From: Actinomycetota bacterium
Lineage (GTDB): Bacteria; Actinomycetota; Acidimicrobiia; Acidimicrobiales; Ilumatobacteraceae
Direction: 5' to 3'
Length of the DNA: 42,579 nt
NCBI GenBank assembly: GCA_009698745.1
Contig: WLPO01000002.1
Span: forward strand, 1-42,579
Below, one piece after another: positions 1 through 9,280 of this stretch (its first letter is position 1; the number at the start of each line of letters is the position of its first letter). Made by a program: the position numbers and the translations under genes. The notes below the pieces were generated by a model. That model saw nothing but the letters and a program-made list of their open reading frames with translations. It had not been told where the DNA came from and made no database searches.

Positions 1-38
1 CAAAATGTCCCGGGTTCCTGGGCTAGTTGAAAAAACCG

Positions 39-2285
39 TCACACAATGAGGTTAGACGCTGGATGCTCCGTTGACATCACACGATACGCGTCATATACAG
101 AATCAATACGTTTGATTGTGTGCAAGACCGATTGCAAATGACCAGGGTCGGCGAACTCGAACTCAAATCGCATCTTTGCCACGCGGTCTGCACCGGTGTG
201 CGTTGTACAGGAAACGATGTTGACATGCTCGTCGGATAACGCATTGGCAACGTCGCGAAGCAGCCGGGATCGATCGAGCGCCACAACTTCAACGGCAGCA
301 ATAAATGTTGCTCCTTGCAAGATGCCTGTCCACTCCGCATCCACTACTCGTTCTAGATTTTGCGAAACGAGCGAAATCGCACTGAGACAGTCTGCGCGGT
401 GAATATTGACGCCCTTGCTTCGATTTTGACCTTGGCCAATGAAACCCAAAATCTCATCGCCCGGCACAGGCGTGCAACATTTGCTCAGCCGCACAACCAC
501 GTCATCCATTCCCTCAACGTGGACACCCGCCTGTTGGTCGCTGCTTTCGTTTTGCACAAAACTGCGCGTACCCACAGACAACTGCTCGCCCCCTGGTGCG
601 CTACGTGTTGCTTTGGCCATTCGCATGGCAATTGCATCCGCCTGCACGTGACCTTCACTAATTGCCAAAAATAGAGCGGGGGCATCGGCGTAATTCATCG
701 ACTCGATTTCTTGGTTAAATATTTCCGAATCGAGAACCTTTTGCACAGCAACACCTTCTCGACGTAATGCCTCGACCAGATCGTCATGGCCATTCTCGAC
801 CAAATCATCAATGCGCTCTCGCGACACCCACTGCTTGATCTTGCTCTTCGCTTTTGGCGACGCTACAAAATTCATCCACTCTTCTGACGGCTCAGCACTC
901 TCGGCGGTGGACGTCAAAATTTCAACAGTGTCACCCGAGTTGAGAACAGTATCGAGAGGTACAAGTCGGCCATTTACTCTCGCGCCCATGCACGAGTGAC
1001 CAATCTCGGTGTGCACGGCGTAAGCGAAGTCGACCGGTGTTGCTTGAACCGGCAAAGCAATCACACGACCTTTGGGCGTGAAAGCAAAAATCTCGTCTTG
1101 ATCTAGATCGCTCTTCAGGCTTTCAAGAAATTGTCGTGGATCTGAAACTTCGTCTTGCCAATCAATGATGCGATTCAGCCAGTCGACATCGGTAGATGGA
1201 ACACCGTCCTTGTAAGACCAGTGAGAAGCAACTCCCCACTCTGCACGTTGGTGCATATCCCTCGACCGAATCTGCACTTCAATTGCTTTACCGCTCGGAC
1301 CGATCACCGTTGTGTGCAGCGACTGATACAAATTAAATTTCGGCATGGCGATGTAATCTTTGAACCGACCAACAACTGGCTTCCAATGGCCATGGATGCA
1401 ACCGAGCACTCCGTAGCAGTCCTTCACTGAGTCGACAACAATCCGAATTGCCATCAGGTCAAAGATTTCGTCGAACCCACGGCCCTTCTGGACCATTTTT
1501 TCGTACAAGCTCCAGAGGTGTTTGCCGCGTGATGTCAGTTCGGCTTCGATCTGCACGTCTTTCAGCCATGAGCCAACTTGACCCAAGGCTTTTGCAAGAA
1601 AAATATCTCTCTCTGGTGCACGAGTCGAAACGAGATAATCAAGTTCTGCATAGCGTTTTGGATACAACGCCGCGAAAGACAGATCTTCGAGCTGCTGTTT
1701 TACTTCTTGCATGCCCAACCTATGCGCCAGTGGTGCATAGATATCAAGGGTTTCTTGCGCAACACGACGTTGTTTATCGAGTGGCGCCGATGCGATAGTG
1801 CGCATATTGTGCAACCGATCAGCCAGTTTGATAATCAACACACGCATGTCTTTGGCCATCGCAACAAGCAACTTGCGCATCGTTGCCGCTTGTTGTGCTT
1901 CTCGAGAGTCGAACTGCAATCGTTCAAGCTTCGTGAGACCATCCACGATCCCCGCAACTTCAGCACCGAATGAAGACTCAACATCCGCGAGTGTGATCTC
2001 GGTGTCTTCAACTGCATCGTGCAACAGCGCCGCAACAAGTGATACATCGTCCAAACCGATTTCCGCAACGATGCGAGCTACAGCGATGGGATGGCTGATA
2101 TAGCCCTCTCCGCTCATACGCGACTGATGCTGATGCGCAGCGCGCGCCATTTCGTAGGCCGCAGTAATTTGCGCTACGGAACCTTTTGGATGCCTACTCC
2201 GGTAGGCCGACAACAACGGGACTAATTCTTCAACTACGACCGACTGATTTCGTCTCCAGGGCAAGACACGAGATGTAGCGCTCAT
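39..2285 (-). CDS. relA: Bifunctional (p)ppGpp synthetase/hydrolase (RelA/SpoT family)
   Basis: This 748-aa protein makes and degrades the stringent-response alarmone (p)ppGpp in the cytoplasm. Domains in order: an HD hydrolase domain (H65 and the HD pair at 89-90 inside HDAVEDT), a synthetase domain (about 250-345, with RFKDYIAMPKFNLYQSLHT at 307-325), a TGS domain (about 397-460) and a C-terminal ACT domain (about 670-740). The RxKD signature (RFKD) in the synthetase loop is the form found in bifunctional enzymes, and the hydrolase residues are intact, so both activities are expected. Length is normal for the family. It lies last in the yajC-secD-secF-relA order typical of Actinobacteria, 57 bp after secF. 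No clear Shine-Dalgarno sequence or TANNNT box precedes its ATG, so it may be read from the secDF transcript. Confidence 0.97.
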   Translation of the reverse strand: MSATSRVLPWRRNQSVVVEELVPLLSAYRSRHPKGSVAQITAAYEMARAAHQHQSRMSGEGYISHPIAVARIVAEIGLDDVSLVAALLHDAVEDTEITLADVESSFGAEVAGIVDGLTKLERLQFDSREAQQAATMRKLLVAMAKDMRVLIIKLADRLHNMRTIASAPLDKQRRVAQETLDIYAPLAHRLGMQEVKQQLEDLSFAALYPKRYAELDYLVSTRAPERDIFLAKALGQVGSWLKDVQIEAELTSRGKHLWSLYEKMVQKGRGFDEIFDLMAIRIVVDSVKDCYGVLGCIHGHWKPVVGRFKDYIAMPKFNLYQSLHTTVIGPSGKAIEVQIRSRDMHQRAEWGVASHWSYKDGVPSTDVDWLNRIIDWQDEVSDPRQFLESLKSDLDQDEIFAFTPKGRVIALPVQATPVDFAYAVHTEIGHSCMGARVNGRLVPLDTVLNSGDTVEILTSTAESAEPSEEWMNFVASPKAKSKIKQWVSRERIDDLVENGHDDLVEALRREGVAVQKVLDSEIFNQEIESMNYADAPALFLAISEGHVQADAIAMRMAKATRSAPGGEQLSVGTRSFVQNESSDQQAGVHVEGMDDVVVRLSKCCTPVPGDEILGFIGQGQNRSKGVNIHRADCLSAISLVSQNLERVVDAEWTGILQGATFIAAVEVVALDRSRLLRDVANALSDEHVNIVSCTTHTGADRVAKMRFEFEFADPGHLQSVLHTIKRIDSVYDAYRVMSTEHPASNLIV

Positions 2286-2321
2286 CTGTCGCCCACTTCG
2301 GGCATCTTTTCCTGACCCATG

Positions 2322-2341
2322 CCTTCCAGTGTATGGGAAGG
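2322..2341 (-). other. Hairpin just after secF
   Basis: On the minus strand CCTTCC and GGAAGG form a 6-bp stem with an 8-nt loop, starting 1 nt after the secF stop. An alternative CCCAT/ATGGG pairing overlaps it. No T-run follows, so this is not a classical intrinsic terminator. It could be an RNA 3'-end or processing signal between secF and relA. Role unknown. Confidence 0.3.
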
Positions 2342-2342
2342 A

Positions 2343-3464
2343 TTAACGGCGACGATTTTTACGCGGGCGCGGCGGATGCGACAAAGCCGAACTCGCCATT
2401 ACTGTTTCGCGCTCGATATCGGCTTGAGTGGCGTTCACCGCACTCGTGTCACCAGCTGAGCGAGCAACGACTTTTTTCGAAGTTGCGCCGAGTCGCGCCA
2501 TTTCTTCACCGAGTCGTAGCGTGCCTTGCAACGAGCGGTACTTAGTCTCGCGACCCTTAAATACGGCCAAAAGTGGCGTAGCGATGTAGATCGACGAATA
2601 TGCACCGAGTAACAAGCCAACCAAGAGCGCCAATGCAAACTCCTGCAATGCAATTGCACCCATAACCCACGAGCCGAGTACCAACAATGAAAGAACTGGC
2701 AAAACTGCTGCGATTGATGTGTTGATTGAACGCATCAAAACTTGATTCATTGAAACGTTGATGATGTCACCGTACGAAACCTTGGCAGCCGAGTATCTCG
2801 TTGAGTTCTCGTGTACTTTGTCGAACACCACGATGGTGTCGTACAACGAGAAGCCGAGAATTGTCAAAAATGCAATCACTGTTGCAGGCGTAACAGAAAA
2901 TCCGAACGTCGCATAGACGCCGACCGAGATCAAGACGTCGTGAACCATTGCAAGAATTGCGGCAACAGCCATCTTCCATTCGAAGCGCCAAGCGATGTAC
3001 ATCGACACGATGACAAAGAAAATCAAGAGAGCGCGAACAGCTTTTTCGGTGATGCTTCTGCCCCACGATGAACTCACCGAAGCAACGCTCACTTCTTGTA
3101 TCTCAACGCCAGCTTTGGTGCTCAATGCAGTCTGTACCGCAGTGCGAGTCTCGGTTGAAATTTCTCCAACTTGAGCACGAATACGTTTTCCGTCAGCACC
3201 GTTCAGTATCTGAATCTTTGCATCTGCAGTTGGAATCTTGTTTGCTTCCAAAATTGCTCGCACATCTTCAACTGTGATCGTGGTTGCAGGAACTTCCCAC
3301 GCCACGCCACCCTTGAAGTCGATACCCAAGTTCAGACCCTGGGCAAACAGTGAAATGAAGGTCACGACAACAAATGTGATCGAAATTCCGAAGCCCCACC
3401 AACGACGTCCAACAAAGTTGAAGGTGGTCTCGCCCCTATAGAGCCTGCCGAATAATCCGTTCAT
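2343..3464 (-). CDS. secF: Protein translocase subunit SecF
   Basis: SecF is an RND-family membrane subunit that with SecD uses the proton gradient to pull exported proteins through SecYEG. The 373-aa product has the expected layout: an N-terminal membrane segment after a short basic stretch, an extracytoplasmic domain beginning near LGIDFKGGVAWEV, then a five-helix RND bundle including the family motif around SLYDTIVVFDKVHENS. The C-terminus is a basic cytoplasmic tail ending NRRR. Its ATG overlaps the secD stop by 4 nt (ATGA type), which implies translational coupling. Neighbours secD, yajC and relA support the assignment. Confidence 0.97.
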   Translation of the reverse strand: MNGLFGRLYRGETTFNFVGRRWWGFGISITFVVVTFISLFAQGLNLGIDFKGGVAWEVPATTITVEDVRAILEANKIPTADAKIQILNGADGKRIRAQVGEISTETRTAVQTALSTKAGVEIQEVSVASVSSSWGRSITEKAVRALLIFFVIVSMYIAWRFEWKMAVAAILAMVHDVLISVGVYATFGFSVTPATVIAFLTILGFSLYDTIVVFDKVHENSTRYSAAKVSYGDIINVSMNQVLMRSINTSIAAVLPVLSLLVLGSWVMGAIALQEFALALLVGLLLGAYSSIYIATPLLAVFKGRETKYRSLQGTLRLGEEMARLGATSKKVVARSAGDTSAVNATQADIERETVMASSALSHPPRPRKNRRR

Positions 3465-5038
3465 TGCGCACTCGAATCTGGAAGTGCGACACCCAATACT
3501 TTGCGCCCGCTCAAGAACTTGCTACGTGCGAGCAATAGCACTGCTGGCCTCGTGAAGTAATAAGCAACAATCACGTCGCACAATGTAGACAGTCCAAGGA
3601 AGAATGCGAAACCGCGAACCGATCCGACAGTTAGCCACCACAGCACAAGTGCTCCCAAGAAAGACACCGTGTCAGCAGCCAAGATCGTGCGCCAAGCAAG
3701 CGTGAAGCTGCGCTGAGCAGAACTACGCATCGTCCTCCCAGCGTGCAACTCGTCCTTGATGCGTTCAAAGAACACCACGTATGAGTCGACGGTTACGCCA
3801 ATGGAAACGATGATGCCTGCCACTCCAGAAAGAGTCAGCGCAAGACCATTGGTGCGAGAGATAAATGCGATGATGCTCCACAACAGCGCAATCGACACCA
3901 TCAGTCCACCGAGAACAACAAAGGTCAGCATGCGGTAATAAACGAAGAAGAATGCCATCACCAACAGCACACCGATGAGACCAGAGATAATTGCTGCCCG
4001 CAATGAATCTTTACCAAGTGTTGGAGAAACGGTTTGCACCGTCGCAACTTTAAATTTGACAGGAACAGCACCGAATTCAAGAATCTTTGCCAAGTCGCGA
4101 GCCTCGGATTGCGAAAAGTCTCCGCTGATCTGAACATTGCCGCCAGTAAACACGGCTTCTTGAACAGTCGGTGCCGAAATCACTACGCCGTCCAATGCAA
4201 TGGCAATGCGCGCTGTTGGACATGTCTCATCGCGATTAAAGCATTTTGTCGTGAGTGCGTTCCACAGGTCAGCACCATCTGCACCTTTTCGCAACTCGAC
4301 AGTTACAGTCCAGTTTCCATTATTAATCACTGCCTGTGCATTGTTTGTGAAAACTTTGCCGGTTGCACCTGCTGGGCCAACGAGGTACGCCTCGCCGTTT
4401 TGACCATTCAATAATGCATTGGCATTTGGGTCAGTCGTATCCTCGGAGATCGAAATATTTGATGCAGGCACCGTCGTTGCGGTTGTAGGCACAGTTGTTG
4501 GTGTGCCTGTTGCTGTGAGCATCGGCACGGTTGTGTCGGTAGCCGCAGGAATTGTTGTTGCTGCTCCCCTGCTTCGCACACTGCCAGGTCCACCTTCGGT
4601 CGCGGCAATCGTTGTATCAACTACCGTCGTTTCACTTCCTGCGATAGTCGTTGGCGATCCCGGAATCGTCGTAGTCGTATCGGTGTTAAGAGTTCCTGCT
4701 TGCAGAACCGGACGCAACAACAGCTCTCCTTGGCGACCGATGATGTCGAGCGCTTTTTGCTGATCGTTTACACCAGGCAAGTTGACTACGACGTTGTTAC
4801 CTTGGCGAGTAATTTCTGGTTCAGAAACTCCAAGTGCATTTACACGCTGGCTAATAATGTCAACTGCTTGCGAAAGAGCACTTGGGGTGAACTCACCTTC
4901 TGGTTGCAACGTGACAGATGCTCCACCTTGCAAGTCGAGCCCGAGCGCTGGCACGTTGCCAGCCAACAGATTGCCAGCCAACAGTGCGCTCACAATCACC
5001 ACAATGCCAACAAGAGAAAAAACGAGACGACGTGCCAT
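3461..5038 (-). CDS. secD: Protein translocase subunit SecD with Thr-rich insert
   Basis: SecD partners SecF in the membrane. The 525-aa protein has an N-terminal membrane segment (about 5-28), the LGLDLQGGASVTL motif (about 32-44), a P1 extracytoplasmic domain and a C-terminal RND helix bundle with SIGVTVDSYVVFFERIKDE. An insert of about 85 residues (about 115-200), rich in Thr, Val, Pro and Ala with many TTV/TTI/TVP steps, separates GELLLRPVL from the rest of P1. This is low-complexity and presumably a disordered extracellular linker. Thr/Pro-rich SecD linkers occur in other Actinobacteria, but this one is long. The start is ATG only 2 nt after a run of six T, so a normal Shine-Dalgarno sequence is absent. 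Confidence 0.96.
   Translation of the reverse strand: MARRLVFSLVGIVVIVSALLAGNLLAGNVPALGLDLQGGASVTLQPEGEFTPSALSQAVDIISQRVNALGVSEPEITRQGNNVVVNLPGVNDQQKALDIIGRQGELLLRPVLQAGTLNTDTTTTIPGSPTTIAGSETTVVDTTIAATEGGPGSVRSRGAATTIPAATDTTVPMLTATGTPTTVPTTATTVPASNISISEDTTDPNANALLNGQNGEAYLVGPAGATGKVFTNNAQAVINNGNWTVTVELRKGADGADLWNALTTKCFNRDETCPTARIAIALDGVVISAPTVQEAVFTGGNVQISGDFSQSEARDLAKILEFGAVPVKFKVATVQTVSPTLGKDSLRAAIISGLIGVLLVMAFFFVYYRMLTFVVLGGLMVSIALLWSIIAFISRTNGLALTLSGVAGIIVSIGVTVDSYVVFFERIKDELHAGRTMRSSAQRSFTLAWRTILAADTVSFLGALVLWWLTVGSVRGFAFFLGLSTLCDVIVAYYFTRPAVLLLARSKFLSGRKVLGVALPDSSAQ
4956..4984 (-). repeat. 15-bp tandem duplication in secD
   Basis: Two copies of TTGCCAGCCAACAG (plus-strand reading), at 4956-4969 and 4971-4984, form a perfect 15-nt-period tandem repeat. 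On the coding strand they encode LLAGN twice at residues about 20-29, at the outer end of the SecD N-terminal membrane helix. It looks like a recent in-frame slippage event. Confidence 0.85.
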
Positions 5039-5040
5039 AC

Positions 5041-5067
5041 AAAAAAGACCCGCAAATGAATGCGCGG
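5041..5067 (-). terminator. Terminator-like stem with T-run between yajC and secD
   Basis: The minus strand carries CCGCG pairing with TGCGG (one G-T pair, 8-nt loop), then GTC and six T residues, ending 2 nt before the secD ATG. The shape is a weak intrinsic terminator or attenuator inside an operon, and the T-run sits where the secD ribosome site would be. It could lower secDF expression relative to yajC. The stem is short, so function is uncertain. Confidence 0.4.
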
Positions 5068-5074
5068 TGCTGCC

Positions 5075-5434
5075 CTACTTCTTTTCGTTCTTGTCGGACG
5101 AAGACTGATCGCTCGAACTTGGTGTTGAAACCTTTGTTGCGATTGCGCTGCGCGCTACTCGAATCTCCACCTTTTCGGCAATATCCAGCCAGACGTAACC
5201 ATCCTCAATGGCAGAGATAAACCCATAAATGCCAGAAGCCAAAATGACTTCGTCGCCTTCTTGTAGTGCGCTCTGCAAATTGCGCGTCTCTTTCTGACGC
5301 TTGCGCTGCGGGCGGAGTAACAAAAAGTACATCGCGCCAAAAATCAATACGAGCGGGAGGATCGAAAGGATGCCGCCACTCGATTTGGTGGTGGTGGTTG
5401 TGGCGCCAATTAAGGCGAAAAGACTGATGAACAT
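5075..5434 (-). CDS. yajC: Preprotein translocase accessory subunit YajC
   Basis: YajC is a small single-span membrane protein that binds the SecDF complex. The 119-aa product has one hydrophobic helix (about 22-41, ending in FLLLRPQRKRQKE, the typical YajC boundary) followed by a basic cytoplasmic domain with the conserved EGDEVILASGIYGFI stretch, and a charged Ser/Lys-rich tail. It sits between tgt and secD, its usual place. A TAGAGT box lies 8 nt upstream of the ATG, so it may have its own near-leaderless start as well as readthrough from tgt, 27 bp upstream. Confidence 0.93.
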   Translation of the reverse strand: MFISLFALIGATTTTTKSSGGILSILPLVLIFGAMYFLLLRPQRKRQKETRNLQSALQEGDEVILASGIYGFISAIEDGYVWLDIAEKVEIRVARSAIATKVSTPSSSDQSSSDKNEKK

Positions 5435-5461
5435 AAGTCGTAACTCTATCGCTCCACAGAG

Positions 5462-6568
5462 CTAAGCCGCATTGCCCCAAACGGCCAAAATCTCTTGTCG
5501 CAGCGCTTCAAAACGACCCGCGATAATTGCATTTCGCATCTGATCCATCAGTGAAAGCGTCCATGCAATGTTGTGTAGAGAAACCAATCGTGAAGCAGTT
5601 GGCTCTCCAACCTGAAACAAATGTCTGATGTACCCACGCGTATGACGAGCACATACCGAACACGAGCAAGTCGGATCAATCGGATCATTACTCAAGGTGA
5701 ATTCAGAGCGCTTGAGGTTGACACGACCATGCGATGTAAGTGCCGTTCCATGTCTGCCAAGCCGAGTTTGTAAAACACAATCAAACTGATCGACGCCAAG
5801 ATGAACAGCTTCAACGAGAGATGCTGGATCCCCTACACCCATTAAGTAACGAGGTCGATCGACCGGCAGATGAGCGAGTGCGGCTTCCAGAGCTGGAAGC
5901 ATCTCTTCGCGTGACTCGCCCACCGACAATCCTCCGATGCCGTATCCGTCAAAGTTGAGCTCTGCAGTTCTTGCCGCACTCTCGGCTCGCAGATTGACAT
6001 CAATGCCACCTTGCACAATTCCAAACAACGACTGATCGGTACGTGTGTGTGTCGAAATGGCGCGTTTGGCCCATGATGACGTTCGCTCAAGAGCAAGTCG
6101 CACTACGTGTGCAGGTGAAGGAAGTGGCGGACAGACATCGAGCACCATCTGAATGTCGGCTCCGAGTAATTGTTGCGTGTGCACTGCCGACTCCGGCGTG
6201 TAGCGATGACGCGAACCGTCGTATGTCGACTTAAACGTGACACCATCGTCGTCAACATCGGGGTTCAGTGAGAACACTTGAAATCCACCCGAATCGGTCA
6301 GTGTCAAACCTTTCCAACCTGCAAACGCGCCGAGTCCACCCATTGCACTGACTGTCTCTGCACCTGGTCGCAGCATCAGGTGGTACGTATTGCCAAGAAC
6401 GATCTGCGCACCTAATTCCTCGTAGTCGGCAGCGCTCAAATACTTAATCGCACCGCGAGTACCCACCGGCATAAAGCATGGAGTGGTGTAAGAACCACTG
6501 TGGGTTACGGCAGTTCCTGCACGGGCACTGCCCTCAACTGCATCTGTAGTGAACCGAACAGGAAACAT
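5462..6568 (-). CDS. tgt: tRNA-guanine transglycosylase (queuine tRNA-ribosyltransferase)
   Basis: Tgt swaps guanine-34 of GUN-anticodon tRNAs for preQ1 in queuosine synthesis. The 368-aa length is normal. The catalytic-site stretch LTDSGGFQVFSL is present near residue 90, the conserved GGLSVGE segment follows, and the zinc site appears as SCSVC...H (CxC, a further Cys and SLHN) near the C-terminus. It is followed by yajC and preceded by queA, the enzyme of the next queuosine step, 38 bp upstream. A TACCGT box 7 nt before the ATG suggests tgt heads its own leaderless transcript. Confidence 0.96.
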   Translation of the reverse strand: MFPVRFTTDAVEGSARAGTAVTHSGSYTTPCFMPVGTRGAIKYLSAADYEELGAQIVLGNTYHLMLRPGAETVSAMGGLGAFAGWKGLTLTDSGGFQVFSLNPDVDDDGVTFKSTYDGSRHRYTPESAVHTQQLLGADIQMVLDVCPPLPSPAHVVRLALERTSSWAKRAISTHTRTDQSLFGIVQGGIDVNLRAESAARTAELNFDGYGIGGLSVGESREEMLPALEAALAHLPVDRPRYLMGVGDPASLVEAVHLGVDQFDCVLQTRLGRHGTALTSHGRVNLKRSEFTLSNDPIDPTCSCSVCARHTRGYIRHLFQVGEPTASRLVSLHNIAWTLSLMDQMRNAIIAGRFEALRQEILAVWGNAA

Positions 6569-6575
6569 TGACTAC

Positions 6576-6581
6576 ACGGTA
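6576..6581 (-). promoter_or_regulatory. Predicted -10 box of leaderless tgt promoter
   Basis: TACCGT lies exactly 7 nt upstream of the tgt ATG. This matches the actinobacterial TANNNT -10 element and would place transcription start on the A of ATG. The same TACCGT-N7-start arrangement precedes the pimA-like gene and inhA. No good -35 hexamer is visible. Confidence 0.6.
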
Positions 6582-6606
6582 GTGGCATACGCGTGAGAGC
6601 AAGTTG

Positions 6607-7641
6607 CTAATCGGCGCGACGGGCAAGAAGCATTGCATCACCGAATGACAGCATCCGATATTCGCACTCAATAGCCTCTTTGTAAATCTCACGCCAACGA
6701 GTGCCAACAAACGACTGAATCATCAACAGGAGTGTCGTGCGTGGCATGTGAAAATTGGTCATCATCATGTCAACCACCTTCCACTGATAGCCCGGAGTAA
6801 TAAACAAGTTGGTTCGGCCTTCCAATTGCCCAAACTTTGCAGCACTTTCAAGAGCCCGTGTTGCCGTTGTACCGATAGCGATAACTCTCGCACCTCGTGC
6901 ATGTGCGTCGTTGCAAGCCGTCATTGTCGACTGGGGAACCCGATACGACTCGGTGTGAATAAGGTGCTCAAGAGGGTTATCAACCGAAATCGGCTTAAAC
7001 GTGTCTAGACCAACAACCAGTTCCACTTCGCAGATGGAAACACCCGCATCGCGCACACGTTGTAAGAGTTCTGGCGTGAAATGCAATCCCGCCGTTGGTG
7101 CTGCTGAGGATTTTTGGTCGTGTGCAAACACGGTTTGATATCGCTCGGCATCTTGCAAGACCTCAGTGATGTAAGGCGGTAAAGGCATGCTGCCGTATTT
7201 TGCAAGTTGATCGATAACGCTGCCGCCAAGCAACTGCACCAGAAAAGTGTCTCCGGCCTCGGTGCGCTCACCTACTCGCAAAAACTCCGTGTCGTCCGCT
7301 GAATACAAAATTTCGCCAACCTTCAATTTGCCACCCGGACGCAACAAAGATTCCCACACAGAGGATTTTGAATCCTTATCTTCTAACAGCAATGCTTCAA
7401 CGACACCGCCACTCGCTCGATGCAACAGCACCCGTGCGGGCATCACTCGTGTGTGATTCACAACCACAACATCACCAGGTCTCACAAATTCGACGAAGTC
7501 TGAAACATGTCGGTGCATCGGTTTGCTCATCGAATCGTTTAGATCTACATCGACGAGCAATCGCGCAGCATCACGTGGCTCTATTGGGTGCTGCGCAATC
7601 AGATGCTGCGGCAATTCATAATCAATATCCGATAAATGCAT
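6607..7641 (-). CDS. queA: S-adenosylmethionine:tRNA ribosyltransferase-isomerase
   Basis: QueA transfers and isomerises the ribosyl moiety of SAM onto preQ1-tRNA to give epoxyqueuosine. The 344-aa product starts MHLSDIDYELPQHLIAQHPIEPRD, the family start (DYxLPxxLIAQxPxxxRD). It also contains RPGDVVVVNHTRVMPARVL, YGSMPLPPYI and SSAAPTAGLHFTPELL, all QueA signatures. It follows ruvB by 15 nt on the same strand and probably belongs to the ruvCAB transcript. Together with tgt it shows that the cell carries out at least the late queuosine steps; preQ1 synthesis genes are not in the window. Confidence 0.96.
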   Translation of the reverse strand: MHLSDIDYELPQHLIAQHPIEPRDAARLLVDVDLNDSMSKPMHRHVSDFVEFVRPGDVVVVNHTRVMPARVLLHRASGGVVEALLLEDKDSKSSVWESLLRPGGKLKVGEILYSADDTEFLRVGERTEAGDTFLVQLLGGSVIDQLAKYGSMPLPPYITEVLQDAERYQTVFAHDQKSSAAPTAGLHFTPELLQRVRDAGVSICEVELVVGLDTFKPISVDNPLEHLIHTESYRVPQSTMTACNDAHARGARVIAIGTTATRALESAAKFGQLEGRTNLFITPGYQWKVVDMMMTNFHMPRTTLLLMIQSFVGTRWREIYKEAIECEYRMLSFGDAMLLARRAD

Positions 7642-7656
7642 AGCGACTAAAGGAAC

Positions 7657-8694
7657 TTAGGCGAAAAGGTCTGGCTGTTGCGCAGGTGCCTGCAAACCTA
7701 GATGCGTGTAGGCAAGCGGCATTGCTACGCGACCTCGCGGAGTACGGGCAATCATGCCCTGCTGAATCAAAAATGGCTCATACACATCTTCAATTGTTTC
7801 TGTCTGCTCACTCACACTGATCGCAAGTGTCGACAATCCAACTGGCCCGCCACCAAATTGAACGCAAATAGCACTCAGTACCGCGCGATCAACTTTGTCG
7901 AGACCTAGCTCGTCCACACCAAACACACTGAGGGCCTCATTGGCGGACTTCTTGTCGATGGTGCCGTCTCCTCGCACCTCTGCAAAATCGCGCACTCTGC
8001 GCAACAGACGATTAGCGATGCGCGGTGTTCCCCGCGAGCGACGCGCAATTTCAGCAGCACCTTGAGCGTCAATGTCAACTTGCAAAATGCCGGCCGCACG
8101 ACTGATGATCGACTGCAATTCGTTCTCGTCGTAGTAATCAAGTCTCGCAACAAGACCAAACCGATCACGCAGTGGCCCGGTGATCATGCCAGTGCGAGTT
8201 GTGGCGCCAATCAATGTGAACTTTGGCAGTGTCAAACGTATCGAAGACGCAGATGGACCCTTGCCCACCACAATGTCGATCTGAAAATCTTCCATTGCTG
8301 GATACAAGATCTCTTCGACCGTGCGCGACAAGCGATGAATCTCGTCGATAAACAAGACATCGTTATCTTCGAGCTTGGTCAAAATTGCAGCCAAGTCACC
8401 GGCTCGCTCCAATGCTGGGCCAGAGGTGACATGGAGGTGTGCAGACATCTCGGTTGCAACGATGCCCGCAAGCGTGGTTTTGCCAAGTCCGGGAGGACCA
8501 GCAAACAACAAATGGTCTGCAGCCTGACCTCGGCGCCTCGCAGCCTCAAGCACAATGCTCAGGTGCTCCTTGAGTTCGCGCTGTCCTACAAAATCAGACA
8601 ACGACCGTGGACGCAACCCAACTTCGTCCAACATTTCGCCGTCATCACTCTCGTCTTGCGAGCGCTTGTGCGGGTCCACAAATTCTTCACGCAC
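7657..8694 (-). CDS. ruvB: Holliday junction branch migration ATPase RuvB
   Basis: RuvB is the hexameric AAA+ motor that with RuvA drives branch migration. Motifs: Walker [12 protein letters not shown], Walker [11 protein letters not shown], sensor 1 with the arginine-finger region [19 protein letters not shown], and the C-terminal winged-helix domain with [11 protein letters not shown]. An in-frame upstream extension to 8799 exists, but it lies inside ruvA and does not look like RuvB. The GTG at 8694 (V-R-E-E-F) gives 345 aa, the family length, and overlaps the ruvA stop by 8 nt; an ATG at 8712 is the main alternative. Gene order ruvC-ruvA-ruvB is intact. Confidence 0.97.
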   Translation of the reverse strand: MREEFVDPHKRSQDESDDGEMLDEVGLRPRSLSDFVGQRELKEHLSIVLEAARRRGQAADHLLFAGPPGLGKTTLAGIVATEMSAHLHVTSGPALERAGDLAAILTKLEDNDVLFIDEIHRLSRTVEEILYPAMEDFQIDIVVGKGPSASSIRLTLPKFTLIGATTRTGMITGPLRDRFGLVARLDYYDENELQSIISRAAGILQVDIDAQGAAEIARRSRGTPRIANRLLRRVRDFAEVRGDGTIDKKSANEALSVFGVDELGLDKVDRAVLSAICVQFGGGPVGLSTLAISVSEQTETIEDVYEPFLIQQGMIARTPRGRVAMPLAYTHLGLQAPAQQPDLFA

Positions 8695-9280
8695 GTTTGA
8701 CCCCCAACGCATTGAGTGCTTGACGCAACAAGTTCTCGGCGGTGTCTGTGGCAGACAATTCTCGCAACACATCGCGAATCTCTTCGTTCGAATACCCAAG
8801 ACCGGTCAATGCCTCACGCACATCTGTCACTGCACGATGACCTTGCGATTGCTCACCTTGGGGTGTGTCCATAATTGGAAGATTCATTCGGCCTTTCAAC
8901 TCAATCAGCAGACGGTCGGCTGTCTTGCGACCGACACCCGACACAAGCGTGAGTGCTCCATGATCGTTAGTGGCAACAATGTCAATCAGCGCGCGAGGTG
9001 TGTGCGTTGCAAGAATTGCCATTGCCATGTTTGGCCCCACTCCGTGAGTAGCAATCAAAATTTCGAATGTGCGTCGTTCGTCTCGTTCTAAAAAACCGTA
9101 CAACGTCTGTGCATCTTCGCGAATGTGCTGATGCACATACACAAATGCCTGCGATGTCGGCTCAAGCTCGCCGAGTGTGCGCGGTGTGACGTGAATGAGG
9201 TAACCAACGCCTGCAACTTCGAGTAGCACTGTCGAATCTTGATTTCGCTCGATCACCACTCCACGCAATGACCCGATCAC
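8687..9280 (-). CDS. ruvA: Holliday junction recognition protein RuvA
   Basis: RuvA tetramers bind the four-way junction and load RuvB. With the GTG at 9280 the product is 197 aa and begins with the family start (V-I-G-S-L-R-G). It carries the N-terminal OB domain, helix-hairpin-helix motifs ([20 protein letters not shown]) and the C-terminal RuvB-contacting domain ([12 protein letters not shown]). The GTG overlaps the ruvC stop as GTGA, pointing to translational coupling. The longer reading from 9346 overlaps ruvC by 70 nt and adds no family-like sequence. Confidence 0.96.
   Translation of the reverse strand: MIGSLRGVVIERNQDSTVLLEVAGVGYLIHVTPRTLGELEPTSQAFVYVHQHIREDAQTLYGFLERDERRTFEILIATHGVGPNMAMAILATHTPRALIDIVATNDHGALTLVSGVGRKTADRLLIELKGRMNLPIMDTPQGEQSQGHRAVTDVREALTGLGYSNEEIRDVLRELSATDTAENLLRQALNALGVKRA

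Noticed and set aside
2286-2342. Intrinsic terminator between secF and relA
   Set aside because: A 6-bp stem is present, but no T-run follows on the minus strand.
8062-8700. Plus-strand open frame of 212 codons
   Set aside because: Lies fully antisense to ruvB, with no recognisable domains.
7657-8799. Longer RuvB with 35 extra N-terminal residues
   Set aside because: The extension lies within ruvA and is Cys/Pro-rich and unlike RuvB; GTG 8694 gives family length.
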